This document shows, one piece after another, positions 26,901-34,234 of a stretch of DNA of 64,000 nt (position 1 is its first letter; the number at the start of each line of letters is the position of its first letter). The notes under the pieces are model-generated. The model saw only the letters and a program-made list of their open reading frames with translations, searched no databases and was not told the origin of the DNA. The stretch is taken from positions 31,879 through 95,878 of the forward strand of contig JACRBN010000022.1 of the NCBI GenBank assembly GCA_016213105.1, given 5' to 3'. The stretch is from Chloroflexota bacterium (GTDB lineage Bacteria > Chloroflexota > Anaerolineae > Anaerolineales > Villigracilaceae). Position numbers and translations under genes: made by a program.

Positions 26901-28776
26901 TTATGCCAATCAACTCTATCAAGATGATACTCAACATCCTATACCAGTACGTGCCATCGTTCTGCGCGAACTCCCCAACCTGAAACGCGCCCTCAAACTG
27001 ACCCTCGCCGCGGACGCGCTGGATGAAGCCGTGGAGTTTGCTGACAGTATCAACAAGTTTTTGAATGCCTTTGGGCGGTGGCGGGAGAGGGATGAGATCG
27101 CCAAGGCAGTGGAAAGAGCAGTGAACAGTGATCAGTCATCAGTGGGGAGTGGAAAGATGACCAAGCGTGAAACCCTGCTGGAATACGGGCGCGGGGACAG
27201 GCTCTTACAGCAGGGACGCGCGGGGGAGGCGGAGAAGGTTTTCCGCGCCTTGCTGGCCCGGCTGGAAGGGGAGGCGGCGTATGACACGCGCTATGACCAG
27301 ACGATTATTTTGCGAAACATTGGTCTCAGCCTGAGAGCACAGGGACACCCCTCGCAGGCGGCGGACTTCTATCGCCGCGCGATTGCATTAACAAACGATC
27401 AAGAACAGAATAAAGATGTCAAAAACACATTAGCGTCTTGTCATGGCGATTTGGCAGATGCTTTGGCTGATAGTGGCCAATACGTAGAAGCGCGGAAAGA
27501 ATATGAAACTGCATTAGCAATTTCCAAAGAAACCGACAACGACAGACATCAAGGTGTTTTTCTCGGTCAACTCGGCACGCTGGCAATGAGGCAGGGTGAC
27601 CTGAACGAAGCCCGCAAACGCCACCTTGAAGCGTTGGGTCTCTTTCAGCGCATGGGCGAAGACCAGATGGAAGCCGTCGCCTGGCACCAGTTGGGCGTGG
27701 TGGCACAGACCGAAGGGGAACGCGTAGGGGCGCAGCACGCTGCGCCCTACTGGGACGAAGCCGAGCGCTGTTACAAGGAAAGCGTGAACATCAAAGAACA
27801 CTTGGGAGATTTGGCTGGTGTGGCGCGTACAAGCAACCAACTCGCCATCGTCGCGGAGAGCGCGGGACGGTTTGATGAGAGCGAAAGATGGGCGCGACGC
27901 TCATTAGAAATAAAAGAAAAATCAGGCAATCCAAAAGATATAGCCATTGGCAATCACAAATTAGCAGTAAGCTTGTTAAATCTTGGTCGTCTCGATGAAG
28001 CCACAAAACTTATTGAAAAGGCAATTACACTTTATGAGACGGTGCAAGATTTTGAGAATACTGTGAAAGCATATGCTACAGCCGCCGAACTCGCCGAGAA
28101 GCGGGGGCACATGGACGAAGTCCGCGCGTGGCGGCGCAAGGAGCAGGAAAGCAGAATGGAGTTTGAACGCTTATCTGGTGGTCAAGCCAATACAAGCGGC
28201 GCAAATATTCGAACACAGGTTGATAAGTGGAACCCCATTATTGCAGAGGTTGTAAAAACTTGTCGCAACGAAACAGAACTTTCTCCAGAACTGAATCAAT
28301 TTCTTGATGAACAGGCTAAAACTGATGATTGGCGAAACCTAATCGCTGTTATTCGGCGTGTGTTATCGGGCGAAAGAGGAATGGATTTACTTGACGGACT
28401 AGATCAAGTTGACTCTGCGATTATTCGCCGTATTTTGCATGCGTTTTCAGATGCGACGGCGGACGGTGGTCAACAGACCGTGGAAAACGGTCCATCGTCC
28501 ACGGTCCACGGCCAGGCACAGCAACAAGAGCAAGGCGTCACCCTGCCCCAACTGCTCGAACTGGTCGAGCGCGCCGCGCGCGGCGACCAGCAATTGGGCG
28601 GGCAGTTGTTCAACGCCTTCCAGGGAATGGCCAGGGCCGACGACCCCGCCATGCGCGCCCTGGGCAACGTCCTGCTGCGCGTGCTGGTCGGCGATCATAA
28701 TCCCGACCTCAGCGCCCTGCCCGATGAAGTCGCCTCCCTCCTCCGCGGCATGTTGGGGAGGTTGAAGAACAGTTAA
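23998..28776 (+). CDS. CHAT protease - STAND NTPase - TPR protein
   Basis: This 1592-residue protein has a helical N-terminus (about 1-190) and a Ser/Lys-rich linker. A CHAT caspase-like domain (about 310-560) carries His in HFDGHG (H417-H421) and Cys467 in LNACQSA. An NB-ARC/NACHT-like NTPase (about 600-900) has P-loop GFGGQGKTS (K641) and Walker B LLVWDN (D713). TPR repeats follow (about 1040-1380), with a short helical C-terminus. Such proteins sense a ligand with the repeats and activate the protease on oligomerisation; many act in antiphage defence or cell death. The ATG has AGGGAG upstream and a TATAAT at 23939. The gene contains several in-frame palindromes and alternates between GC-rich and AT-rich blocks. 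The biological trigger is unknown. Confidence 0.9.
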   Translation: MPTLSITEKLLGAILEYLKKGGENLIKDATAKKAIKEAIERAAERFGNEYSNQGLAKALVVSTRFHDLPSVQEAIRQVLQHPFDPVPQVELENEFSITLPQSQKKLAGEAAQAYLEILREELIGVEKLNDKLKLIYLRRTADATERTADGVKELVEMQKKSSTEKKSSTKSTTPKGRKSPSAKSVVKQIQIKPSVSNLILHFQKISQNAEFDAPIPVTVEFEDSTTEVFDFINPLTDKNLSELRWYLENYWQWPSDIDDERAREVEGKLPKWGKALMDAIIQKSSDAMRLFGRFSEADGERMLTIDTTEPRILRLPWELLRDEGGYLFSEQISVRRRMHKVKPQTVQPFDLPVRILMVTCRPDGAGFIDPRSIATPLLDALDSLPEQFEVEFLRPPTLKALDERLRDETQPRVHIVHFDGHGVYDKGVGLGFLLFEDESHQKHLVDAEQLGTLLNRSGIPLMVLNACQSAQPDDRNPFASVASRLIESGVGGVVAMNYSVLVETAKRFTQEFYGALARGQSANAAMDSARRNLFADTKRLTLRRPHEEDAIIVHLQDWFLPALYQQAEELKPFAAPSRPTTEGTESTEKKENLRALRGLRGGFPPAPLHGFHGRARELLDLERAFATRNVVVLHGFGGQGKTSLATQAAEWFTRTHLFERAAFISFETGASFDFVLNELGNALVEENFQIYDGDKIEAIAQALREHPTLLVWDNFESVLPKGNAPLKDEDLQALLNAGAKWASQRNSRLLITTRNDKVPHDGFIAGKNCLHKELEGLALGDALDLAASILESNGLARPARVPLEELLKFLKGHPLSLQLALPQLRTYSAEALLEQYQTILPQMKTGEAKERNESLEVSLRFSLDRLGADAVNLLSRLWVFEGGAMEHILLAITEIPEEAWNALKPQLTSTALIRVEEVAGVNVPFIHFHPTLAPYLKATIDNDPSQSPEAIENRKSEIVNRYWQIYYSYANQLYQDDTQHPIPVRAIVLRELPNLKRALKLTLAADALDEAVEFADSINKFLNAFGRWRERDEIAKAVERAVNSDQSSVGSGKMTKRETLLEYGRGDRLLQQGRAGEAEKVFRALLARLEGEAAYDTRYDQTIILRNIGLSLRAQGHPSQAADFYRRAIALTNDQEQNKDVKNTLASCHGDLADALADSGQYVEARKEYETALAISKETDNDRHQGVFLGQLGTLAMRQGDLNEARKRHLEALGLFQRMGEDQMEAVAWHQLGVVAQTEGERVGAQHAAPYWDEAERCYKESVNIKEHLGDLAGVARTSNQLAIVAESAGRFDESERWARRSLEIKEKSGNPKDIAIGNHKLAVSLLNLGRLDEATKLIEKAITLYETVQDFENTVKAYATAAELAEKRGHMDEVRAWRRKEQESRMEFERLSGGQANTSGANIRTQVDKWNPIIAEVVKTCRNETELSPELNQFLDEQAKTDDWRNLIAVIRRVLSGERGMDLLDGLDQVDSAIIRRILHAFSDATADGGQQTVENGPSSTVHGQAQQQEQGVTLPQLLELVERAARGDQQLGGQLFNAFQGMARADDPAMRALGNVLLRVLVGDHNPDLSALPDEVASLLRGMLGRLKNS
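25733..25802. repeat. In-frame palindromic element in the CHAT gene (site 1)
   Basis: CCACCACAGAGGGCAC is mirrored by GTGCCCTCCGTGGTCTCCGTGGTGG. It lies exactly between the CHAT and NTPase domains and encodes a linker (about residues 579-602) without breaking the frame. Elements with this CACAGAGG / CCTCCGTGG theme are dispersed repeats in many bacterial genomes. Confidence 0.75.
27724..27750. repeat. In-frame palindromic element in the CHAT gene (site 2)
   Basis: GTAGGGGCGCAGC and GCTGCGCCCTAC nearly mirror each other (one extra G). The element belongs to the GTAGGG family seen at 18872 and 19833, and is inserted in frame in a TPR linker near residue 1243 (RVGAQHAAPYW). Confidence 0.75.
28476..28506. 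repeat. In-frame palindromic element in the CHAT gene (site 3)
   Basis: GACCGTGGA (28476-28484) and TCCACGGTC (28498-28506) surround ACGGTCC units. The element encodes a low-complexity linker (VENGPSSTVHGQ) before the last helical domain. Confidence 0.6.
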
Positions 28777-28882
28777 CGTCATTGCGAGGAGGGTTGAGGC
28801 GCGGCAGCGCCGAAACCCGACGAAGCAATCTCCTTGTAACCTGAGATTGCTTCGTCGGGCTGTCGCCCTCCTCGCAATGACG
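28777..28882. repeat. REP/MITE-like element, GTCATTGCGAG family, copy 2
   Basis: The ends CGTCATTGCGAGGAGGG and CCCTCCTCGCAATGACG are a perfect 17-bp inverted repeat. The interior has a second inverted repeat, CCCGACGAAGCAATCTC / GAGATTGCTTCGTCGGG, so the whole 106 bp can fold into one long hairpin. It begins one base after the CHAT stop codon and may act as its 3' structure. Confidence 0.85.
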
Positions 28883-28924
28883 GGTGCTTGACTCTCCCCG
28901 TCCCCAAGCGTATAATCCCAGCCA

Positions 28925-29236
28925 TTCAGGAGTAGTACGCGGACTGGCGCGCTGATAGAGACGGAGGTCAATGGCTGGAAGCCTCCCCAGCAACAAGCCG
29001 CAGAAGTCGCCTGAAGCATTTTGACGAAGAACGCCAGAATTACCAATTACCAATTACCAATTACCAATTACCATCCTGGCCAGTAGACCGTCACGGGCAT
29101 GCCCGTTACAGCATGGGCTGATGAACACGTCAGCCATTGAGTGCATTTTCTTAAACCTTTGTGTTTGAGAAAATGAACCGAGGTGGTACCGCGGAGCCAG
29201 GCGCTTCGTCCTCTTGTGGACGAGGCGTTTTTTGTT
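28925..29236 (+). promoter_or_regulatory. T-box riboswitch leader
   Basis: The T-box sequence GAACCGAGGTGGTACCGCGG (29175-29194) is followed by a terminator hairpin (CGCTTCGTCC / GGACGAGGCG, 29202-29227, then TTTTTTG). Upstream, 28930-29025 has Stem I-like features, including GGCTGGAAGCC as a distal loop. Uncharged tRNA should allow readthrough into the hydrolase-DinB-valS genes. Valine specificity is expected from valS, but the specifier codon could not be placed with confidence. A 35-bp tandem repeat interrupts the middle. Confidence 0.85.
29038..29072. repeat. Tandem repeat, five copies of AATTACC
   Basis: Five perfect head-to-tail 7-mers lie within the T-box leader, between Stem I and the antiterminator. 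Similar TTACCAAT / ATTGGTAATTGG words occur at 20889-20906 and at the start of pyrE (59528-59553). Confidence 0.95.
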
Positions 29237-29248
29237 TTTGGAGGTCGC

Positions 29249-30178
29249 ATGACATCGAATGCATTTCAGGGAATAGCCGATGAGATGGCTCGTTTGTACA
29301 TGGCAGGGCAGTATGCCGCTGCGTTGCAGTTCGTCGAGCAGAACGCGGATCATTTCCCTGAACAGGCGGCGCGTACGACCTTCTGGCGAATGTGTCTGCT
29401 GAGCCAGTGTGGCCGCGTACATGAGGTCATCGATCTCTTTCGGCGCAGTCTGGATGCGGGCCTGTGGTGGGCTGAGAGCCAGTTCCTGGATCCAGACCTG
29501 GACGCCGTCCGCGGCCTGGCGGAGTTCCAGCGCCTGGCCGACGAGTCGAACAGGATGTGTCTGGAGGCGCAGGCCCAGATCGAGCCTGCCCGCACCCTGC
29601 TCACACCTGCGGAGACTTCCCATCCGCTGCCGTTGTTGATCGCCCTGCACGGACGAAGCGGAGACCGTAACTCGAACCTCGAACACTGGGAGGCGGCCCG
29701 CCAGCGTGGCTGGCTGGTACTCTCTCCCCAGTCCAGACAGATGCTTTTCCCGGGCGGCAGTTGTTGGGACGATGGCGAACAGGGATTGGCCGATATCCTC
29801 TTCCACGTGGAGCAGGTCCAGGCTGAGTATGAGATCGACCCCTCGCGAATCGTAGCGGCTGGTTTCTCGCAAGGCAGCGGTATGGCTGTTTATGCGGCTT
29901 TGAGCGGCAGGCTTGGGGCGCGCGGCTTCATCGGTGTTGGCACGTTCATCGCCGACCCCGATTCCCTGCTGCCGCTGGCGCAGACGCCGCCGTCTGTGCG
30001 CGGATACTTTGTCACAGGCGAGAAAGACCACACCCTGGACAGCGCCCGCGCCGTCCAGAAGATTTTGCAGGACGCTCACATTCCATTTGGCGAGGAAGCC
30101 TTCCCCGACCTGGGGCACGCGTTCCCGCCCGATTTCGAGAGCACGTTCGAGCGCGCGCTCACGTTCATTTTGGAGTAA
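29249..30178 (+). CDS. Alpha/beta hydrolase (phospholipase/carboxylesterase-like)
   Basis: This 309-residue protein has an N-terminal helical part (about 1-110). An alpha/beta hydrolase domain then begins at PLLIALHGRSGDRNSN (about 130), with the nucleophile elbow GFSQGSG (Ser at about 210), TGEKDHTLDSA and a final His in PDLGHAFPPD, giving a plausible Ser-Asp-His triad. It resembles dienelactone-hydrolase or phospholipase/carboxylesterase families; the substrate is unknown. The start at 29249 follows GGAGG by 6 nt. It is the first gene after the T-box and precedes DinB and valS by 5 and 9 bp, so all three share control. Confidence 0.85.
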   Translation: MTSNAFQGIADEMARLYMAGQYAAALQFVEQNADHFPEQAARTTFWRMCLLSQCGRVHEVIDLFRRSLDAGLWWAESQFLDPDLDAVRGLAEFQRLADESNRMCLEAQAQIEPARTLLTPAETSHPLPLLIALHGRSGDRNSNLEHWEAARQRGWLVLSPQSRQMLFPGGSCWDDGEQGLADILFHVEQVQAEYEIDPSRIVAAGFSQGSGMAVYAALSGRLGARGFIGVGTFIADPDSLLPLAQTPPSVRGYFVTGEKDHTLDSARAVQKILQDAHIPFGEEAFPDLGHAFPPDFESTFERALTFILE

Positions 30179-30183
30179 GGCAC

Positions 30184-30642
30184 ATGGACATGCACAAAGC
30201 CATCCAATCCCAATATCTGGCCGCGCTGGAGATGCTGAAGCAGGTCATTGTCCGCTGCCCGCCGGCGTTGTGGGACGCCGCGGGCAACCAGGATAAATTT
30301 TGGAGAAAGTCCTATCACGCGCTTTTCTATGCCCATCTGTATCTACAGCATGCCGAGCAGGATTTTGTCCCCTGGGAAAAGCATCACGACCCCGATGGGG
30401 ACGTGCCGTTCACGCAGGGCGAGGTGCTCGAATATTTGTCCTTCGTGCAACGACAGGTGGCCGAACGTGTTCCCGCGACGAACCTCGCAGCCGAATCGGG
30501 CTTTCACTGGCTTCCGTTCGATAAACTGGAATTGCAGCTTTACAACATCAGGCACATCCAGCAGCACACGGGTGAACTGTATGAACGCCTGGGCACACAC
30601 GCAAACATCGAACTGGACTGGGTTTCGTCCAGCACCCTCTAA
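30184..30642 (+). CDS. DinB family protein (putative metal-dependent transferase/hydrolase)
   Basis: This 152-residue predicted four-helix bundle has the DinB/YfiT-like metal-ligand pattern: a His in KSYHALFYAHLYL (about 45) and a pair in IRHIQQHTGELYERL (about 121 and 125). DinB-like enzymes often use bacillithiol or mycothiol; the substrate here is unknown. The gene lies 5 bp after the hydrolase and 9 bp before valS. That makes it a passenger of the T-box operon rather than an obvious translation gene. Confidence 0.8.
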   Translation: MDMHKAIQSQYLAALEMLKQVIVRCPPALWDAAGNQDKFWRKSYHALFYAHLYLQHAEQDFVPWEKHHDPDGDVPFTQGEVLEYLSFVQRQVAERVPATNLAAESGFHWLPFDKLELQLYNIRHIQQHTGELYERLGTHANIELDWVSSSTL

Positions 30643-30651
30643 GGAGCAAGA

Positions 30652-33423
30652 ATGACCCAACACGAATTACCAAAGGCATACGACTTCAAATCCACCGAGC
30701 CGCGCATCTACGAGATGTGGGAGCAGGGCGGATACTTCAAGCCGCACAACGACCCGAACCAGCCCGACTTCGACCCGACGGTCAAGCCGTTCGTGATCTC
30801 CATCCCGCCGCCGAACGTGACGGGCGAACTGCACCTCGGTCACGCCATGTTCGTCAGCATGGAAGACCTGATGATCCGCTACCACCGCATGAAGGGCTAC
30901 TCCGCGTTGTGGGTGCCCGGCTCCGACCACGCGGGCATCGCCACGCAGTTGATGGTGGAGCGCCACATCCTCAAGACCGAGGAGGTCACGCGCGAGGAAA
31001 TGGGCCGCGAGGAATTCCTCAAGCGCACCTGGGAGTGGAAGCACAAATACGCCAGCCAGATCACTGGTCAGATCCGCCGCCTGGGCGCCTCCTGCGACTG
31101 GGAGCGCGAACGCTTCACCCTCGACGACGGCCTGAGTCACGCCGTGCGCGAGGCCTTCGTGCGCCTGTACGAAAAGGGACTGATCTACCGCGGCCCGCGC
31201 CTGATCAACTGGTCGCCCGGCCTCAAGACCGCCGTCTCGGACCTCGAAGTGGAATATTCCGAGGAGCAGGCCACGCTGTATTATTTCAAATATATGTTGA
31301 AGCCAGATGGGTCAGGAGACCCATCTGCAACGGGCAAGGCTGGGTTCGGGTCGGGAGACCCGAACGCCGAGTTCATCCCCGTGGCCACCATCCGCCCCGA
31401 GACCATCCTGGGCGATACGGCCGTGGCCGTGCATCCCGAGGATGAGCGCTACAAGAAATTCATCGGGCGCAAGGTGATTGTGCCGATGCTGGGACGCGAG
31501 ATCCCCGTCATCGCCGACGAGTACGTGGCGATGGAGTTCGGCACGGGCGCGCTCAAGATCACGCCCGGGCACGACCCGAACGACTACGCCATCGCCCAGC
31601 GTCACAACCTGCCGATCATCTCGATGCTGGATGAGTCCGCCAGGGTCAACGAAAACGGCGGCCCATACCAGGGTCAGGACCGTTTCGAGGCGCGCAAGCA
31701 CCTGTGGGCCGACATGAAGTCCGCGGGCCTGGTCATCAAGGAGGAGCCGTACCTCACCACCATCCCGCGCTCGCAGCGCGGCGGCGAGATCGTCGAGCCG
31801 ATGATCTCCGAGCAGTGGTTCGTGAAGATCGATCCGCTGGCCGAGGCCGCGCTCGAAGCCGTGCGCGACGGCCGCATCAAGATCGTGCCCGAGCGCTTCG
31901 AGAAGGTTTACTACAACTGGCTGGACAACATCAAGGACTGGTGCATCAGCCGCCAATTGTGGTGGGGACACCGCATCCCGGTCTGGTACTGCCCCGACGG
32001 CCACATGACCGTGGGCCGCGAAGACCCGACCCAGTGCTCCACCTGCGGCTCAAAGGACATCCGCCAGGATGACGACGTGCTCGACACCTGGTTCTCGTCC
32101 GGGCTGTGGCCGTTCTCCACGCTCGGCTGGCCTGAGGAGACGCCCGACTACAAATATTTCTATCCCACCTCCTACATGGAGACGGGCTACGACATCCTGT
32201 TCTTCTGGGTGGCGCGCATGATCATGAGCGGACTCGAGTACACCGGGCAGGCGCCCTTCCACACCGTGTACCTGCACGGCCTGATCCGCGACGAGCACGG
32301 ACACAAGATGTCCAAGACCAAGGGCAACGTGATCGATCCGCTGATTGTCATGGATGACCTCGGCACCGACGCGCTGCGCTTCACGCTGCTGGTGGGTTCC
32401 ACGCCTGGCAACGACATGAGCCTCTCGGTCAAGAAGGTGGAGGCCAATCGCAACTTCGCCAACAAACTGTGGAACGCGGGCCGCTTCGTGATCAATGCGA
32501 TCAATTCCCTCACCCCGCCTTCGGCCCCCCTCTCCCAGCCTGGGAGAGGGGCCGGGGGTGAGGGCTACACTCTCGCCGATAGCTGGATCTGGGCGCGCCT
32601 CCAACAGCTCGTCCGCGACGTGGAGCGCCTGTTCCAGAACTTCCAGTATGGCGAGGCGGGACGCCAGATTTACGATTTCGTCTGGTCCGATTTCGCCGAC
32701 TGGTACGTGGAAATCGCCAAGCAGGAACTGGCCGAGGGCGGCTCCCGCGCGGCCCGCGCCGCCGACACCCTGGCGCGCGTCTTCGATATGGCCCTGCGCC
32801 TGCTGCATCCCTTCACGCCCTTCGTCACCGAGGAGATTTGGGGCCACCTGCGCGAGACGCTGCTCGACTCTCCGCTCGCGAACATCGCCGCGGATTGGCC
32901 CAAGGCGCTGATCGTGGCGCGCTGGCCCGAGCCGCGCGACCCCGAAGGCTGGGAGGAAGCCCGTGTGGCCGACTTCGCGCTGATCCAAAATGTTGTTCGT
33001 GAAATTCGTAATCTGCGTGCAGAGAAAAATATTCCTCCTTTAAAACGCATTCCGGCAATAATCGCGTGTGGTGTTAAAACAATCGTGGCTAAGGAAACAT
33101 CCGATGTTATTGCCTTGCTAGCAGGCATTGACCGAACGAAATTTTCTATTTCACCTACGGCAATCAAGCCTGACGATGCAATAGCTCTTGTCGTTGGCTC
33201 ATGGGATATTTATATTTCCCTAATAGATTCGGTTGACCTTTTGAAAGAGAAGTCCCGCCTCGAAAAGGAACTCAAGGAGGCCGAGTCCCACATCGAGCGC
33301 CTCGAAAAACTGCTTTCCAGCGACTTCGCCAACAAGGCCCCAGCGCCCGTGGTCGCCAAGGAGCGCGAGAAGCTGGCCGCCTACAAGGAAACCGCCGGGA
33401 AGATCCAGGCGCAGTTGCAGTAA
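30652..33423 (+). CDS. valS: Valine--tRNA ligase
   Basis: This 923-residue class I aminoacyl-tRNA synthetase has HIGH-type motif HLGH (from H61), KMSKT (K552-T556), an editing domain with IPVATIRPETILGDTAVAV, a zinc-like Cys cluster (CPDGH, CSTCGS), an anticodon-binding domain and a C-terminal coiled coil. It charges tRNA-Val and edits Thr. AAGGAG precedes the ATG. Two palindromic elements lie in frame: one at the editing-domain junction (residues 218-239), one before the anticodon-binding domain (about 620-638). The stretch from about 32990 to 33250 is distinctly AT-rich compared with the rest of the gene. A perfect terminator follows. Confidence 0.96.
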   Translation: MTQHELPKAYDFKSTEPRIYEMWEQGGYFKPHNDPNQPDFDPTVKPFVISIPPPNVTGELHLGHAMFVSMEDLMIRYHRMKGYSALWVPGSDHAGIATQLMVERHILKTEEVTREEMGREEFLKRTWEWKHKYASQITGQIRRLGASCDWERERFTLDDGLSHAVREAFVRLYEKGLIYRGPRLINWSPGLKTAVSDLEVEYSEEQATLYYFKYMLKPDGSGDPSATGKAGFGSGDPNAEFIPVATIRPETILGDTAVAVHPEDERYKKFIGRKVIVPMLGREIPVIADEYVAMEFGTGALKITPGHDPNDYAIAQRHNLPIISMLDESARVNENGGPYQGQDRFEARKHLWADMKSAGLVIKEEPYLTTIPRSQRGGEIVEPMISEQWFVKIDPLAEAALEAVRDGRIKIVPERFEKVYYNWLDNIKDWCISRQLWWGHRIPVWYCPDGHMTVGREDPTQCSTCGSKDIRQDDDVLDTWFSSGLWPFSTLGWPEETPDYKYFYPTSYMETGYDILFFWVARMIMSGLEYTGQAPFHTVYLHGLIRDEHGHKMSKTKGNVIDPLIVMDDLGTDALRFTLLVGSTPGNDMSLSVKKVEANRNFANKLWNAGRFVINAINSLTPPSAPLSQPGRGAGGEGYTLADSWIWARLQQLVRDVERLFQNFQYGEAGRQIYDFVWSDFADWYVEIAKQELAEGGSRAARAADTLARVFDMALRLLHPFTPFVTEEIWGHLRETLLDSPLANIAADWPKALIVARWPEPRDPEGWEEARVADFALIQNVVREIRNLRAEKNIPPLKRIPAIIACGVKTIVAKETSDVIALLAGIDRTKFSISPTAIKPDDAIALVVGSWDIYISLIDSVDLLKEKSRLEKELKEAESHIERLEKLLSSDFANKAPAPVVAKEREKLAAYKETAGKIQAQLQ
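31304..31365. repeat. In-frame palindrome pair in valS
   Basis: CAGATGGGTC-AGGA-GACCCATCTG (31304-31327) and GTTCGGGTC-GGGA-GACCCGAAC (31344-31365) share the core GGGTC-NGGA-GACCC. They add a Gly/Asp/Ser-rich loop (GSGDPSATGKAGFGSGDP) without a frameshift. Confidence 0.8.
32508..32564. repeat. In-frame palindromic element in valS
   Basis: CCCTCACCCC...TCTCCCA-GCC-TGGGAGA...GGGGGTGAGGG spans 57 bp. It encodes LTPPSAPLSQPGRGAGGEG, a linker at about residues 620-638. The same CCCTCACCCC / GGGGTGAGGG theme is a common dispersed repeat in bacterial genomes. Confidence 0.8.
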
Positions 33424-33430
33424 AAACAGG

Positions 33431-33468
33431 AATCAAAAAGGAGCGGCGCGCGCCGCTCCTTTTTGATT
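33431..33468 (+). terminator. Perfect palindromic terminator after valS
   Basis: A perfect 38-bp palindrome with arms of 19 bp (AATCAAAAAGGAGCGGCGC and its complement) ends in CTTTTTGATT. It begins 7 bp after the valS stop and works in both directions. Confidence 0.92.
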
Positions 33469-33564
33469 CGGGCGGTTCCACCCAAAGCGGGGGCATCCCT
33501 CCCCTCCACAGCGGGGGGACAGGCTCAGCGGGCGCGGGTATGATCCAGCGCATAAGGAGTCCGC

Positions 33565-34035
33565 ATGATCCGTACAATTTTCACCCCGCTCAAAGCCCGT
33601 CCCGCCCCGCGTTTGTTCAGCGTCAACCAAATCACGCTGCTGTCCTTCTTCACCGGCTTCCCGGTCGGCTTTGCCATGACCTATGTCAATTTGAAGCGTT
33701 TGGGAAATTCCCGCGGCGCGACCCAATTGGTGTGGAACCTGGCGGCGGCCAGCCTGGTATTGTTTTTGTTGGTGGCGTTTCTGCCGGTTGCTCCCTCGGT
33801 CTATTCCCTGCCCTTCAACCTGCTGTGCATCGGCTATTTGACCGTGGTGATGAACAGGGAATTGCAAGTCCACCAGTCCCGCGGTGGGTATCACGACGCC
33901 GAAAAAATCTGGAACGGCTGCGGCCTGGGCCTGTTGGGCCTGCTGGCCTGGAGCGTGCTGGCGGGTGTGCTGCTGATCCTGTTCTACGTGGCGGCCCTGG
34001 TTCTGAATCTCCCCCTGCCCGGCCTGGGAATATGA
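33565..34035 (+). CDS. Four-helix membrane protein, unknown function
   Basis: This 156-residue protein starts at an ATG preceded by AAGGAG. Hydrophobic helices lie at about 23-40, 55-72, 78-95 and 118-150. The segment SFFTGFPVGFAMTYVNLKRLGN resembles small DUF-type membrane proteins seen near lipid or cell-envelope genes, but no named family was recognised. It stands alone between the valS terminator and the convergent TIR-TPR gene. Confidence 0.65.
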   Translation: MIRTIFTPLKARPAPRLFSVNQITLLSFFTGFPVGFAMTYVNLKRLGNSRGATQLVWNLAAASLVLFLLVAFLPVAPSVYSLPFNLLCIGYLTVVMNRELQVHQSRGGYHDAEKIWNGCGLGLLGLLAWSVLAGVLLILFYVAALVLNLPLPGLGI

Positions 34036-34198
34036 ACTGTCGCGTAAAAAGTTAAATCTGTAGCGCAATTTGTTAAATTGCGCCCTGCAAATTGACAATT
34101 TGCGCAACAACTTCACCAGCGTAAAAATAAGATCCGTGTTTTGAGCGCAGTCCGGGCTGCTTGCGAGCCATGACAGGACCGCTCTCACAACTGTGATG

Positions 34199-34227
34199 AA
34201 AAGTCCCCGTTCGCAACGGGGACTTTT
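34199..34227 (-). terminator. Bidirectional intrinsic terminator
   Basis: AAAAGTCCCCGTT (34199-34211), CGC, AACGGGGACTTTT (34215-34227). It lies 7 bp past the stop of the TIR-TPR gene and also faces the membrane-protein gene on the other strand. Two weaker AT-rich hairpins (GCGCAATTT / AAATTGCGC type) occur at 34064-34105. Confidence 0.9.
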
Positions 34228-34234
34228 GTCGGCG

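Noticed and set aside
28777..28882. A tRNA or small structured RNA gene
   Set aside because: The fold is one long hairpin with the inverted ends of a repeat family, without tRNA arms or conserved T-loop.
29038..29072. AATTACC repeats as a CRISPR array
   Set aside because: The units are 7 bp, directly adjacent and without spacers; no cas genes are present.
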